Shown piece by piece: positions 26,541 to 36,233 of a DNA stretch of 64,000 nucleotides. The translations under genes and the position numbers were made by a program. The DNA is taken from positions 1 through 64,000 of the forward strand of contig CANFUT010000007.1 of NCBI GenBank assembly GCA_947450325.1, in the 5' to 3' direction. Position 1 is the stretch's first letter. The number at the start of each line of letters is the position of its first letter. Origin of the DNA: Flavobacteriia bacterium. GTDB lineage: Bacteria; Bacteroidota; Bacteroidia; Flavobacteriales_D; Crocinitomicaceae. Under the pieces are notes generated by a model. The model saw nothing but the letters and a program-made list of their open reading frames with translations, made no database searches and had not been told where the DNA came from.

Positions 26541-28337
26541 ATGAAAGAAATTATTCAAGAAGTTACCAATAGAATTATCGAAAGAAGTTCAGTAACTAGA
26601 AAAAAATATTTGGAACAAATGCAAGCTCAATTCAGAACTGAATATGTTAGAGGTTCATTGCATTGTGGGAATTTAGCACACGCTTTTGCAGGTTGCGGAA
26701 GTCATGATAAATCTGTTTTGGCTGAAAATTACCAACCAAATTTGGGGATTGTAACAGCTTATAACGACATGCTTTCTGCACACAAAACGTATGAAGATTA
26801 TCCAAAACACATCAGAGAATACGCCAATAAATACAATGCTGTAGCGCAAGTTGCGGGCGGCGTTCCTGCGATGTGTGATGGCGTAACACAAGGCCAAGAC
26901 GGAATGGAATTATCTCTTTTTAGTAGAGATGTAATTGCGATGTCTTCAGTGATTTCACTTTCACACAATGTTTTTGATGGTGTCATCAATCTGGGAATTT
27001 GCGACAAAATAATTCCGGGTTTAATGATGGGTTCTTTGAAATTTGGGTATTTGCCAGCGGTTTTTTTACCAGGCGGACCAATGGAAACAGGAATTAGCAA
27101 TGACGAAAAAGCAAAAATTCGCCAAGATTTCGCTGAAGGAAAAATTGATAGAGTAGCTTTGTTGAAAGGTGAATCAGATTCGTATCATTCTCCTGGAACT
27201 TGCACTTTTTATGGAACAGCCAACAGCAATCAAATGTTGATGGAAATCATGGGACTTCAACTTCCTGGTTCGAGTTTTGTGAATCCTGGAACGCAATTGC
27301 GTGAAAAATTGAATGAAGAAGGTGTGAAGACTTTGATTAATTTGATTCATCAAAAATCATTTGACAGTTCATTGGCTTCGATTATCAGCGAAAAAACAAT
27401 CGTGAATGGAATCATTGGTTTGCTTGCAACTGGAGGTTCTACCAATCATACAATTCATTTAATTGCCATTGCAAGAGCAGCTGGAATTATTATCAATTGG
27501 GAAGATTTTTCAGATTTGTCTAAAATCGTTCCTTTGCTGACTAGAATTTACCCAAATGGAGCTGCAGATGTAAATCATTTTCACGCTGCAGGTGGTATGG
27601 GATTTGTGATCAGAACTTTGCTTGAAAATGATTTGTTACACCAAGATGTTTACACCATTTTAGGTTTTGGACTAGATAAATACACGAAAGAACCAAGAAT
27701 TGAAAATGGTGAAATCGTTTGGGTTGAAGGTTCCAAAAATACTTTAAATGAATCGATTTTAAGAAGTGCTTTGAATCCGTTTCATTTTGAAGGTGGTATT
27801 AGAATAATGAAAGGAAATATTGGTCGATCAGTGATCAAAACATCAGCGGTTGCCACTGAACATTTATTTATCGAAGCACCTGCCATTGTTTTTGAAGAGC
27901 AGGAAGATTTGATTAAAGCTTTCAAAAATGATGAATTAAACAAGGATTTCATCGCTGTAATCCCATTTCAAGGACCAAAGCAAAATGGAATGCCTGAATT
28001 ACATCAATTGACTCCCACGTTGACGATTATCCAAAAAAGAGGACATAAAGTTGCTTTGGTGACAGACGGAAGAATGTCTGGAGCATCAGGTAAAGTGCCA
28101 TCTGCAATTCACGTTGTACCAGAAGCAAGAGACGGTGGTTTGATTGGCAAAATTCAAACTGGCGATATGATTCAATTTGATGCGATTCATGGAGTTTTAA
28201 CTTGCTTAACTCCAGATGTTGAATTGAGAGCAACTAGAACAAAAGACAATTCAGAAGTTTTTGGATTGGGAAGAGAAATGTTTGCCAATATGAGAACCAT
28301 CGTAACTTCTAGTGAAGAGGGTGCAAGTTTTATTTAA
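26541..28337 (+). CDS. edd: Phosphogluconate dehydratase
   Basis: The 598 residues match Edd of the IlvD/Edd family: AGCGSHDKSVLAENY (50-64), MCDGVTQGQDGMELS (111-125), GICDK with C154 and GTCTFYG with C221 (likely iron-sulfur ligands), and GRMSGASGKVPSAIHVVPEA. It dehydrates 6-phosphogluconate to 2-keto-3-deoxy-6-phosphogluconate. The related IlvD lacks the PKHIREYANK and GKIDRVALLKGESDSYHSPG blocks seen here. It sits between pgl and eda, which settles the assignment. Confidence 0.96.
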   Translation: MKEIIQEVTNRIIERSSVTRKKYLEQMQAQFRTEYVRGSLHCGNLAHAFAGCGSHDKSVLAENYQPNLGIVTAYNDMLSAHKTYEDYPKHIREYANKYNAVAQVAGGVPAMCDGVTQGQDGMELSLFSRDVIAMSSVISLSHNVFDGVINLGICDKIIPGLMMGSLKFGYLPAVFLPGGPMETGISNDEKAKIRQDFAEGKIDRVALLKGESDSYHSPGTCTFYGTANSNQMLMEIMGLQLPGSSFVNPGTQLREKLNEEGVKTLINLIHQKSFDSSLASIISEKTIVNGIIGLLATGGSTNHTIHLIAIARAAGIIINWEDFSDLSKIVPLLTRIYPNGAADVNHFHAAGGMGFVIRTLLENDLLHQDVYTILGFGLDKYTKEPRIENGEIVWVEGSKNTLNESILRSALNPFHFEGGIRIMKGNIGRSVIKTSAVATEHLFIEAPAIVFEEQEDLIKAFKNDELNKDFIAVIPFQGPKQNGMPELHQLTPTLTIIQKRGHKVALVTDGRMSGASGKVPSAIHVVPEARDGGLIGKIQTGDMIQFDAIHGVLTCLTPDVELRATRTKDNSEVFGLGREMFANMRTIVTSSEEGASFI

Positions 28338-28347
28338 TCGAAGTGAT

Positions 28348-28911
28348 ATGATACAAAATAACATTCAAAATATTTTAGCAAAACATTCCATCGTGCCAGT
28401 TGTGACAATTCATTCAGCTGATGAAATTGATGGAATAATTGAATCTTTGATTTCAAAAAATATTTTTTGCATTGAGGTGACCTTGAGAACCGATTTTGCC
28501 TTTGAAGCGCTAGAGATTATCAAATCTAAATATGGAAATCAAATTTCGATTGGGGTAGGAACAGTTGTGAATAAAAGTCAAATTCAAAAAGTAAAAGAGA
28601 TTGGCGTTGACTTTATTGTTAGCCCAGGAATTAGTCCATTATTGGCTGATGATTTAATCAATTCTGGAATTGCTTTTATTCCAGGAGTAGCTACACCGAG
28701 TGATATCATCGCTGGAATGCAATTAGGTTGGAATGTATTTAAGTTTTTCCCAGCCAATCTATTTGGTGGAATTGGTGCTTTGAAAACGTATGGACAAGTT
28801 TTTCCTTCTGTCACTTTTTGTCCAACAGGAGGGATTGATGGAAACACTTATGAAGAATATTTACAATTACAAAACGTGATAAGCGTTGGAGGATCTTGGA
28901 TGATGAAATAG
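28348..28911 (+). CDS. eda: 2-keto-3-deoxy-6-phosphogluconate aldolase
   Basis: The 187-residue protein starts at ATG 28348, 10 bp after edd; the longer upstream frame starts inside edd. It has the class I aldolase features: E43 in IEVTLRT, Schiff-base K132 in VFKFFPA, and GVATPSDI and PTGGID blocks. It cleaves KDPG to pyruvate and glyceraldehyde 3-phosphate. These feed pyruvate dehydrogenase and GapA, both linked to operator sites in this window. It ends the zwf-pgl-edd-eda operon and faces susD across a bidirectional terminator. Confidence 0.95.
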   Translation: MIQNNIQNILAKHSIVPVVTIHSADEIDGIIESLISKNIFCIEVTLRTDFAFEALEIIKSKYGNQISIGVGTVVNKSQIQKVKEIGVDFIVSPGISPLLADDLINSGIAFIPGVATPSDIIAGMQLGWNVFKFFPANLFGGIGALKTYGQVFPSVTFCPTGGIDGNTYEEYLQLQNVISVGGSWMMK

Positions 28912-29053
28912 TCTGGTAGATAATGTGAAAATGGTTGATTTCGTGACATTTTCACAAGGATGTTTTACTTTGTTTCCCACATATACTCGTAAGAGTTTAG
29001 GTAAATCATCAACAACTACAAAGAAGTTTTTTGATCTAGGTTAAAGTGTAAAA

Positions 29054-29087
29054 AAAAGGGGCGGTTGAAATTTCAACCGCCCCTTTT
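29054..29087. terminator. Bidirectional terminator between eda and susD
   Basis: A perfect 17-bp palindrome (29054-29070 against 29071-29087) with the GC-rich core GGGGCGGTTGAAA, flanked by A and T runs, suits both convergent operons. Confidence 0.9.
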
Positions 29088-29110
29088 ATGTTTATGAGAA
29101 AATTTATTTA

Positions 29111-30694
29111 TTAATATCCAGGATTCTGAATTAGATTTGGATTCAATACGATGTCTGCTGTTGGAATTGGGTACAAATTGTAATTCGAAGAAACTCCAAT
29201 ACCTACTAAATCACCTCCTTTAAATGGCCAAACATACGTTGAAGTTGTAAACAAATTGAAACGAATCAAATCTGTTCTTCTTGTACATTCCCAACTTAAT
29301 TCTCTTGCTCTTTCGTCGATGATATCATCTAAAGTAACAGAAGTAAAATTGAAGCTTGAATTACCGTATGCTCTTTGACGCAATTGATTTACATAACCCA
29401 AACCTTGGCTCACGTCACCTCCACCTCTTAATGCAGCTTCAGCATACATCAAATAAGCATCTGCCAATCTGAACATTGGAAAATCAATATCCGTTTGTGC
29501 ACTCAATGCATTTCCTGAACCGTTAGCTCCAGTAGTTGTTTTGTTTTTATATTTTGGAAAAGCATATCCTTCAGCGAACGTTGACAAATTCGTAATGTCT
29601 TTTGATTGTCCATCTCTGTAGAACAAAAATCTACCATCTAAAGTAGAATCTGGAAATTTATTTACAAAAGTTGAAGTTGTTCTTAAACCACCCCAAGCGC
29701 CATTCACACCATAATCTGCAGGAACCATTGTTCCACCGATTGCTGCATTTACTAAGAAAGTAGTACCTCCCCAACTTTGCGCATAAACTCCATCATAAAT
29801 AACAGGGAAAATAATTTCTGGTGACGTATTATTGTCAGCTAAGAAAATATCTTGGTAATTATCATCTAATGAATAAGAACCTGAATTGATTACTTTTAAA
29901 CTGTAAGTAGCACATTCAGTATTTTTTGGAATACCTGTGTAAACTTCTGCATTCAAGTACAATTTAGCTAATAAAAATTGATCAGCAACTTTATTTGCTC
30001 TACCGTATGGAGCAGCACTTGGAGCTAACAATTCATTTTCGATAGCCAATAATTCAGACTCAACATAAGAAAACAATTCAGAACGCGTAATTCTTTTTGG
30101 TTGAAAAGCACCTACTTCGTCTTCTTCAGTAACGAAAGGAACATTACCAAATAAATCCATTGCATGGTAGTAACTCAACGCTCTTAAAAAGCGTGCTTCA
30201 CTTCTGTAAACTCTGATGGTTGCTTTTTGTGATTCAGAAAATCCTCTATCACTCATTTTTGTTTCAGAAGTTTCTCTTATGAATTCATTACACAAAGTGA
30301 TTTGGTAAAAGATTCTATAGTACATTCCTTTGACGAATGAAGTTTCTGGAGACCAGTTGATTTTATTCATTTCAGGAATTCCTGGATCGTTCCATCCACA
30401 AACAACTTCGTCAGTTGGTAATTCTTGTAGATTAAACAATACACGAACGTACGCAGAAAATCCTTCATCAATACCTGCAATGTCTCCATTCCCAGCAGGC
30501 CCTTGTAATCCAGTCATTGATAAACCAGAATAAAGTTTTGCAACAACATGAATATAGTTGTCTGGATTTCCGTAAACAGTTTCAGTGTTTAATCCATATT
30601 TTGGTTTTAGATTGAGTTGTTTTTTACAAGAATTCAATCCAACAATCCCACCAAGTGTGACTGCAACCAATAAAATTTGTGTGATTTTTTTCAT
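29111..30694 (-). CDS. susD: SusD/RagB-family starch-binding outer-membrane lipoprotein
   Basis: The 527-residue protein has a lipoprotein signal with Cys23 (LNSC) and a RagB/SusD body: QPKRITRSELFSYVESELLAIENEL, ARFLRALSYYHAMDLFGNVPFV, and a C-terminal DIDFPMFRLADAYLMYAEAALRGG...LRQRAYG...DDIIDERARELSWECTRRTDLIRF. It should bind alpha-glucan oligomers at the outer membrane and act as the lid of the SusC channel. It is 11 bp after susC. The starch context sets the substrate; the sequence alone does not. Confidence 0.92.
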   Translation of the reverse strand: MKKITQILLVAVTLGGIVGLNSCKKQLNLKPKYGLNTETVYGNPDNYIHVVAKLYSGLSMTGLQGPAGNGDIAGIDEGFSAYVRVLFNLQELPTDEVVCGWNDPGIPEMNKINWSPETSFVKGMYYRIFYQITLCNEFIRETSETKMSDRGFSESQKATIRVYRSEARFLRALSYYHAMDLFGNVPFVTEEDEVGAFQPKRITRSELFSYVESELLAIENELLAPSAAPYGRANKVADQFLLAKLYLNAEVYTGIPKNTECATYSLKVINSGSYSLDDNYQDIFLADNNTSPEIIFPVIYDGVYAQSWGGTTFLVNAAIGGTMVPADYGVNGAWGGLRTTSTFVNKFPDSTLDGRFLFYRDGQSKDITNLSTFAEGYAFPKYKNKTTTGANGSGNALSAQTDIDFPMFRLADAYLMYAEAALRGGGDVSQGLGYVNQLRQRAYGNSSFNFTSVTLDDIIDERARELSWECTRRTDLIRFNLFTTSTYVWPFKGGDLVGIGVSSNYNLYPIPTADIVLNPNLIQNPGY

Positions 30695-30705
30695 TATTCT
30701 AAGTA

Positions 30706-33700
30706 TTAAAAATCAAATGTTAAATTCAATGAGTAAACTCTTGGTCTTGGATAAAGATTGTTATCAATTCCACCATTTACCTCAGGATCTTGACCTGAAT
30801 ATTTGGTAATAACAAATACGTTTTGAACTGTTAAAGCTGTGTTCAAACCAATTTTGTTTTTAGTCCATTTCATTTTTCCAAATTTATATCCAATATTGAT
30901 GTAATCCATTCTGAAGAAATTTGCTTTTTCCAAATAATGGTCGCTCAATAATTGGCGCTCAGTTGTTTTTTGCATTTCTTCTTCGAAATATAAATTTGAA
31001 ATGTTACTCAAATATCCTTGTGTTCCATTGATCGCTTGGAAAGTTCCGTTATTAGAATGGATATTGTTGTAATTGTATCCACCTGTTTCAGCGCGTCCAG
31101 AAAGTCCAAGGAACCATTTTTTGTAAGTCAAATTTAAAGATAATCCAAAGAACATATTTGGTGCAGCTTTGTGGAATAAATATCTATCATCGATATTGAT
31201 GATTCCATCGCCGTTTCTGTCAACAAAAGCGTCAGTGTCTTTGTATTTTCCTAAAGAAGTATTTGATGGATCTTTGTAAGCACCAACTTCAATAGGTTTA
31301 CCATTTGCATCATAAATTTGCTCATATACAAAATAAGAGAAAGTTGGGTTACCTACTTTATTTGTTTGAACATTGTTACCAATACCACCTTGAATACCAC
31401 CAGCTAAGATTCCTGGAGAATTTGGATCGTCAATTTGAGACAGTTTAGTGATTTTATTTTGGTTGTATGTTGCATTCGCACTCAAATCTAATCTCAAGTC
31501 TTTTTTAGCAATCAACCCAAAGTTACCACTGATTTCAATACCGCGGTTTCTCATTCCACCTACGTTAGTTAAAATTTGATTGGTAAAGTTTGTACCAGCA
31601 GGAACAGGAACAACCGCCAACAAGTCATAAGTCGATTTTTGATATACATCAATTGCTCCACTGATTCTGTCATTTTTAAATCCAAAATCAACTCCTAAAT
31701 TGATACTTTTTGTTTCTTCCCATTTCAATTTACTATCAAATCCACTTGGTCTGTACACTGTGTAATATTGTCCACCGAAAGCATATTGAGCGGTTGTTGC
31801 TCCTTCAAAATAGTTTGAGATATATGCGTAATCACCGATTCCGTCTTGTTGTCCAACAACACCATAACCAGCACGTACTTTCAACATATTTAACCATTTT
31901 GCTTTTTGCATGAATTTTTCATTTGAAACAATCCAAGCTGCCGAAACTGATGGGAAAAATCCCCAACGCGTATCAGGACCAAATCTAGAAGAACCATCTC
32001 TTCTCAATGTAGCATTAAATACATATTTATTATTGTAAGTGTAAATTCCACGTCCGTAGAAAGACAACAATGCATTTTCTGTGAAAGAAGGATTAGCAGC
32101 AGGAATTCCAATGATAGAATCTTTTGCTAAGTTGTAAGTTGCATTGTTTGGGCTTGAACTTTGCCAGTGTTGGTATGTGTAACCACCTGTAATGTCAATG
32201 TAGTGTTTTGATTTTTTGTCCGCGTTATTGTAATTCAAATATGCATCAATCACATTGTTTGATTTACTTGATCTGTAAACACTGTAGCTACCACCCGAAT
32301 AATATCCAGCAGCAGAATTAGCATTTACTCTCACTTCACCGCTTCCTTCTGAGTAGTCAGCACCTACGTTTACAACCGCTTTGATTTGAGGGAAGAAATG
32401 CAATTTGTAAGTCAATTTTAGGTTTCCGATGTAACGATTTACTTTACTTTCGTCATCTCTTTGATTTATTAATCCTAACGGATTTTTTGGAGCCAATGTG
32501 TTTGGTTTACCTGCTTTCATCCATTCAAAATATCCACCTACTGCATCATCACCTGTCCTAACTTGTTGTGTTGGATCAAAATATGCTGCTCCTAGTGCAC
32601 CTCTGTCAGCGAAAAAAGAACTTGTTTGAACGATACGATTGTTGAATTCAAGTTGTAAATGTTTATCGAAAAATGAAGGAGTCAAGTTCAATGCAACAGA
32701 TGTTCTATTGAATTTATCTCGTAACAATAATCCATTTTCCAATCTAGATCCGAATGACAAACGATAAGGTAGTTTTTTAATCCCTCCAGTAACTGAAACA
32801 TTATTGTCAGTAACAAAAGCTGCTCTGAAAACTTCTTTTTGCCAGTTTGTATTTGCTGTTCCTAAAAGTGCTTTTTGTGCTGCAGTTCCTCTTGTGTTAA
32901 CTAAGTCTCTGTATTCATCACCCGTCAAAACATCTGCATATTTTGCGATTGTTGAAATAGATTGTTTGGTGTCTAAAACAACGCTCAATTTACCAGTTCC
33001 TCCATCGCCTTTCTTAGTTGTAATCAAGATTACCCCATTTGCACCACGAGAACCATAGATGGCTGTTGCAGAAGCATCTTTTAAAATTACGAATGAAGCA
33101 ATGTCATTTGGATTTATCAGAGAAAGTGGATTAGCAGCTCCAGAGATTCCTCCATTATCCAATGGCACACCATCTACTACGATTAATGGGTCATTACTTG
33201 CATTAATTGAAGTTCCACCTCGTAAACGGATTGTACTTCCTGATCCAGGTGCACCGTCATTCGAATTGATTTTTACTCCGGCAACTTTACCTCTAATCAA
33301 TTGTTCAGGAGTAGCAACAGATCCAGAAGCGAATTCTTTTTCGCCAATAACGGTTGCTGAACCTGTTAAATCTTTGGTTCTTGTGGATCCATATCCGATC
33401 ACAACCAGTTCTTCAACCTCCTCAACTTCTTCTTTCATGCTTGCATCAACTATCAAATCTTTACCAGCAACAACGGTAATTTTTTGAGTAACTGTAGCAA
33501 AACCTGCAGCTTTGAATACTAAATTGTATTCACCAGCTTCAACAGTTTTGATTTCGTAGAATCCAGTCGCATCCGACGTACCTCCTTTGAATTTTCCTTC
33601 AAGGGTTGCCTGTGCTTGATCAATCGGCTTTCCCCCCAAATCTCTAATCATCCCTTTTACCGTGGAAGTTTGACTAAAAGTCGTTCCAACTGAAAAAAGA

Positions 33701-33744
33701 ATGAAAGAAAGAAAAAGCAAAGCATTTGTAACTTTTCTTTTCAT
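30706..33744 (-). CDS. susC: SusC/RagA-family TonB-dependent oligosaccharide transporter
   Basis: The 1012-residue protein has a signal peptide (about 1-25), a carboxypeptidase-D-like domain (about 29-105), a TonB-box-like EELVVIGYG segment, the SusC plug (about 120-230, LIRGKVAGVKINSNDGAPG, IRLRGGTSINASNDPLIVVDGVPLD) and a 22-strand-type barrel ending in F. It should import maltooligosaccharides with TonB energy. An operator at 33809-33831 and a -7 box TAAATTTG (minus strand 33797-33790) precede it. GH31, GH13 and CotH-like genes lie just upstream on the same strand. Confidence 0.93.
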   Translation of the reverse strand: MKRKVTNALLFLSFILFSVGTTFSQTSTVKGMIRDLGGKPIDQAQATLEGKFKGGTSDATGFYEIKTVEAGEYNLVFKAAGFATVTQKITVVAGKDLIVDASMKEEVEEVEELVVIGYGSTRTKDLTGSATVIGEKEFASGSVATPEQLIRGKVAGVKINSNDGAPGSGSTIRLRGGTSINASNDPLIVVDGVPLDNGGISGAANPLSLINPNDIASFVILKDASATAIYGSRGANGVILITTKKGDGGTGKLSVVLDTKQSISTIAKYADVLTGDEYRDLVNTRGTAAQKALLGTANTNWQKEVFRAAFVTDNNVSVTGGIKKLPYRLSFGSRLENGLLLRDKFNRTSVALNLTPSFFDKHLQLEFNNRIVQTSSFFADRGALGAAYFDPTQQVRTGDDAVGGYFEWMKAGKPNTLAPKNPLGLINQRDDESKVNRYIGNLKLTYKLHFFPQIKAVVNVGADYSEGSGEVRVNANSAAGYYSGGSYSVYRSSKSNNVIDAYLNYNNADKKSKHYIDITGGYTYQHWQSSSPNNATYNLAKDSIIGIPAANPSFTENALLSFYGRGIYTYNNKYVFNATLRRDGSSRFGPDTRWGFFPSVSAAWIVSNEKFMQKAKWLNMLKVRAGYGVVGQQDGIGDYAYISNYFEGATTAQYAFGGQYYTVYRPSGFDSKLKWEETKSINLGVDFGFKNDRISGAIDVYQKSTYDLLAVVPVPAGTNFTNQILTNVGGMRNRGIEISGNFGLIAKKDLRLDLSANATYNQNKITKLSQIDDPNSPGILAGGIQGGIGNNVQTNKVGNPTFSYFVYEQIYDANGKPIEVGAYKDPSNTSLGKYKDTDAFVDRNGDGIINIDDRYLFHKAAPNMFFGLSLNLTYKKWFLGLSGRAETGGYNYNNIHSNNGTFQAINGTQGYLSNISNLYFEEEMQKTTERQLLSDHYLEKANFFRMDYINIGYKFGKMKWTKNKIGLNTALTVQNVFVITKYSGQDPEVNGGIDNNLYPRPRVYSLNLTFDF

Positions 33745-33808
33745 AGCAATTTAATTATTAATTTATGGTTTTTTAACAAATCAACTGACCAAATTTATAC
33801 AATTATTA

Positions 33809-33831
33809 TTTAATGTCAAAATGACACTAAG
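33809..33831. promoter_or_regulatory. Starch-regulon operator upstream of susC
   Basis: The half-sites are TTTAATGTC (7 of 9) and GACACTAAG (9 of 9) with a 5-bp spacer. On the minus strand the -7 box TAAATTTG (33797-33790) follows after 11 bp. The site ends 6 bp before the stop codon of the GH31 gene, so susCD has its own control point even if read-through from upstream occurs. Confidence 0.75.
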
Positions 33832-33836
33832 AAAAT

Positions 33837-36233
33837 TTACCAATTTATTTTTAAAGTTGAAACAGTTTGTTCTAAATTGGTAATGATAGTAAGGGTTTTA
33901 GATAATTTGTTGTATTGAAATTTAATTTCTTTATTATCTAATGTAATCGATTTTGGCTCATTTTCGATGTTATGAATCACCATTTCGTACCTTCTTTTGG
34001 CTGAAACTTGATTCTTTCCAGGTGATTTTTGTTCAAAATTGATTGTAAAATATTTTTCTTCTTTTTTGTATTTGAAATATTCAATTCTTGATTGATAATT
34101 CATATTTAAAGCAGGGGTTTTTCCATCATCTGTGAAATAGATTCCATTGCTCTGTGGTAATTCTTTCTTGTAATAAAAGTGAATAGAAATTTCATTTTCA
34201 CTATAATCGTCCGTGTTTTTGAGTCCTTTGGTCATAGGAATAAAAGCACCTGCTCTCACGAAAGTCGGTATATATTCAATATTTGTTTTGATTTCAGCAG
34301 TGGAACCTCTTTTATGTAATTCTCCAGTGTAAAAATCAAACCAATCAGATGTCATTGGAAAATATACTTCTTGGCTTATTTTTCCTTTTTCTAAAATCGG
34401 TGCAACCAAAATTTCATTTCCCCATAAATAATTTTCCTTGTTGGTCAACAATTTTGGATTGTTATTTTCTTCAAACATTAATGGACGCATCAATGGCAAT
34501 CCATACTTACTATTTAAATATGCCATCGTATAATTGTAAGGCAACAAATCATACCTTAATTGAATTGCATTTGTGACAATTCTCTTGGTGTTTTCATCTT
34601 TAAATACTGGCTCTGATGCTAATTGTTCTTGCGCATGAGGTCTGAAAATTGGTTGAAAAACGCCATATTGCAGCCATCTGATGTATAATTCATTGTCGTC
34701 ATAAGTTCCTGCAAATCCTCCTAAATCTGAATGCATATAACCGATTCCTTGCATTCCCATTTGCAATGCAATTTCTGGTTGTGCTTGCAAACCACCCCAA
34801 GTTCTATTCACATCTCCTGACCATGGAATCATTCCAAATCTTTGTGATCCAGAGTAACCTGCACGCATCAAAATAAATGGTCGTTCATCTGGGTAATTTT
34901 TTTTGTAACCCTCATGAATCAATTTTGCCCAATCGTGTCCATAAATATTGTGAACAGTATTTGCTTTTCCTACCGCATGAATTAGATTGTTTGGATGTAC
35001 TTCTGGTTCACCTAAATCTCCCCAAAAACCTTTTACACCTTGATCGTGCATTCCTTTGTAGATATTCCAAAACCAATCATTTCCTGATTTTGCATAAATA
35101 TCAATCAAACCGGTATTTCCAAAATAGAAATTGTACACAAAAGGATTTCCTAGGCTATCTTTTGCTAAAATGTTTTTTTCTACTGCTTCTTTCCATCGAT
35201 TCGAAGTATTCAAAATAAATGGCTCTGAAATCAACACGGTTTTGATTCCTTTTTGTTTGAAGTCTGAAATCATTTTCAATGGAGTAGGGAATGAATCTTT
35301 GTAAAATTCTAGATTTCCCATTGTTCCTTGAATTTCTTTTCCAAACCAGTATAGGTCCAAAATCACAGCATCTAATGGGATAGAATCTGAGATGAATTTA
35401 TTGACCGTTTGCTCAGTTTCCTGTTGAGAATGATAACCAAATCTAGAAGAAAAATTTCCAAATGCCCATCTCGGAGGAAGCGGCTGTGTACCTGTTAGTT
35501 GTGTGTAGTTGAAAATGATTTCATTCCAACTGCCTCCAAAAATAATTTGATAAGTTTTATTACCACCAGTGGTTTCGTAAGCAATTGTATTGTCTTTTTT
35601 TGAATCTAAATCTAAAAATCCAGTTTGTGGATTGTCAAAGTGAATCAGGTATTTTTCAGATGACATTACAATTGGCATGCAAAAATTCATCAAAGCAGAA
35701 GTAGATTCGTACCCGTAGTTGGCTTTGTTATATAATTCCAAACGATTTCCTCTTCGGTTCATGCCCAATGCCCTCGCACCGCCACCATATAAAACTTCAG
35801 TTGGATTGATATTGAAATTAATTGCTTCATGTGTAGCCGTTTTGTAATAACCTATTTTTTCAGAGATCACTTGTTTTCCTCCCTGAAAGTATTGAACTTG
35901 AAAAGGCTTTTTTTGGATCTTTATGTCGATTCTTCCAATTGTAAGTTTTAATACAGAATCGCTGTCGATGCTTTTGAATTCTTCTCTTGAAAGTGGTTGA
36001 ACAACTGCGTGCGATTTCGCCTCTACTGTTTCTCCTTTCGGAACAAAAGTTGTTTGAATCACCATCGGACGGTAGTTTGAAAAAATGTATTTTCCATCAT
36101 TTGTTTCAACTTCTATTCCCTCGTCAGATTTCTTGTAACTAACAAATTTTCTAGTGCTATTTTGACTAAAAAATGATGTGTAAATTGCTAAAAAGCAAAA
36201 TGTAATAATTGCGTTTTTTAATTTCATTTTCAT
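33837..36233 (-). CDS. Periplasmic GH31 alpha-glucosidase
   Basis: The 798 residues have a signal peptide (about 1-24, ending FFSQ), a galactose-mutarotase-like N domain and the GH31 barrel. The nucleophile is D406 in GFWGDLGEP; the acid/base is D474 in PWSGDVNRTW; RPFILMRAGYSGSQRFG and YMHSDLGGF also fit. No T9SS domain is present, so it should act in the periplasm and release glucose from maltodextrins or branched oligomers. Its ATG overlaps the end of the upstream GH13 gene by 4 bp, and the two share an operon with the CotH-like gene. Confidence 0.92.
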   Translation of the reverse strand: MKMKLKNAIITFCFLAIYTSFFSQNSTRKFVSYKKSDEGIEVETNDGKYIFSNYRPMVIQTTFVPKGETVEAKSHAVVQPLSREEFKSIDSDSVLKLTIGRIDIKIQKKPFQVQYFQGGKQVISEKIGYYKTATHEAINFNINPTEVLYGGGARALGMNRRGNRLELYNKANYGYESTSALMNFCMPIVMSSEKYLIHFDNPQTGFLDLDSKKDNTIAYETTGGNKTYQIIFGGSWNEIIFNYTQLTGTQPLPPRWAFGNFSSRFGYHSQQETEQTVNKFISDSIPLDAVILDLYWFGKEIQGTMGNLEFYKDSFPTPLKMISDFKQKGIKTVLISEPFILNTSNRWKEAVEKNILAKDSLGNPFVYNFYFGNTGLIDIYAKSGNDWFWNIYKGMHDQGVKGFWGDLGEPEVHPNNLIHAVGKANTVHNIYGHDWAKLIHEGYKKNYPDERPFILMRAGYSGSQRFGMIPWSGDVNRTWGGLQAQPEIALQMGMQGIGYMHSDLGGFAGTYDDNELYIRWLQYGVFQPIFRPHAQEQLASEPVFKDENTKRIVTNAIQLRYDLLPYNYTMAYLNSKYGLPLMRPLMFEENNNPKLLTNKENYLWGNEILVAPILEKGKISQEVYFPMTSDWFDFYTGELHKRGSTAEIKTNIEYIPTFVRAGAFIPMTKGLKNTDDYSENEISIHFYYKKELPQSNGIYFTDDGKTPALNMNYQSRIEYFKYKKEEKYFTINFEQKSPGKNQVSAKRRYEMVIHNIENEPKSITLDNKEIKFQYNKLSKTLTIITNLEQTVSTLKINW

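Noticed and set aside
26541-28337. Dihydroxy-acid dehydratase (IlvD) instead of Edd
   Set aside because: Edd-specific blocks are present and the gene lies between pgl and eda.
28912-29053. Possible operator in the eda-susD gap (AAAGTGTA near 29045)
   Set aside because: Only one weak half-site; no second half at the right spacing.
33059-33487. 142-codon open frame antisense to susC
   Set aside because: Antisense shadow of the conserved plug region of susC; no start signal or known motif.
30706-33744. Invertible promoter or phase-variable susC
   Set aside because: No inverted repeats flank the promoter and no recombinase gene is near.
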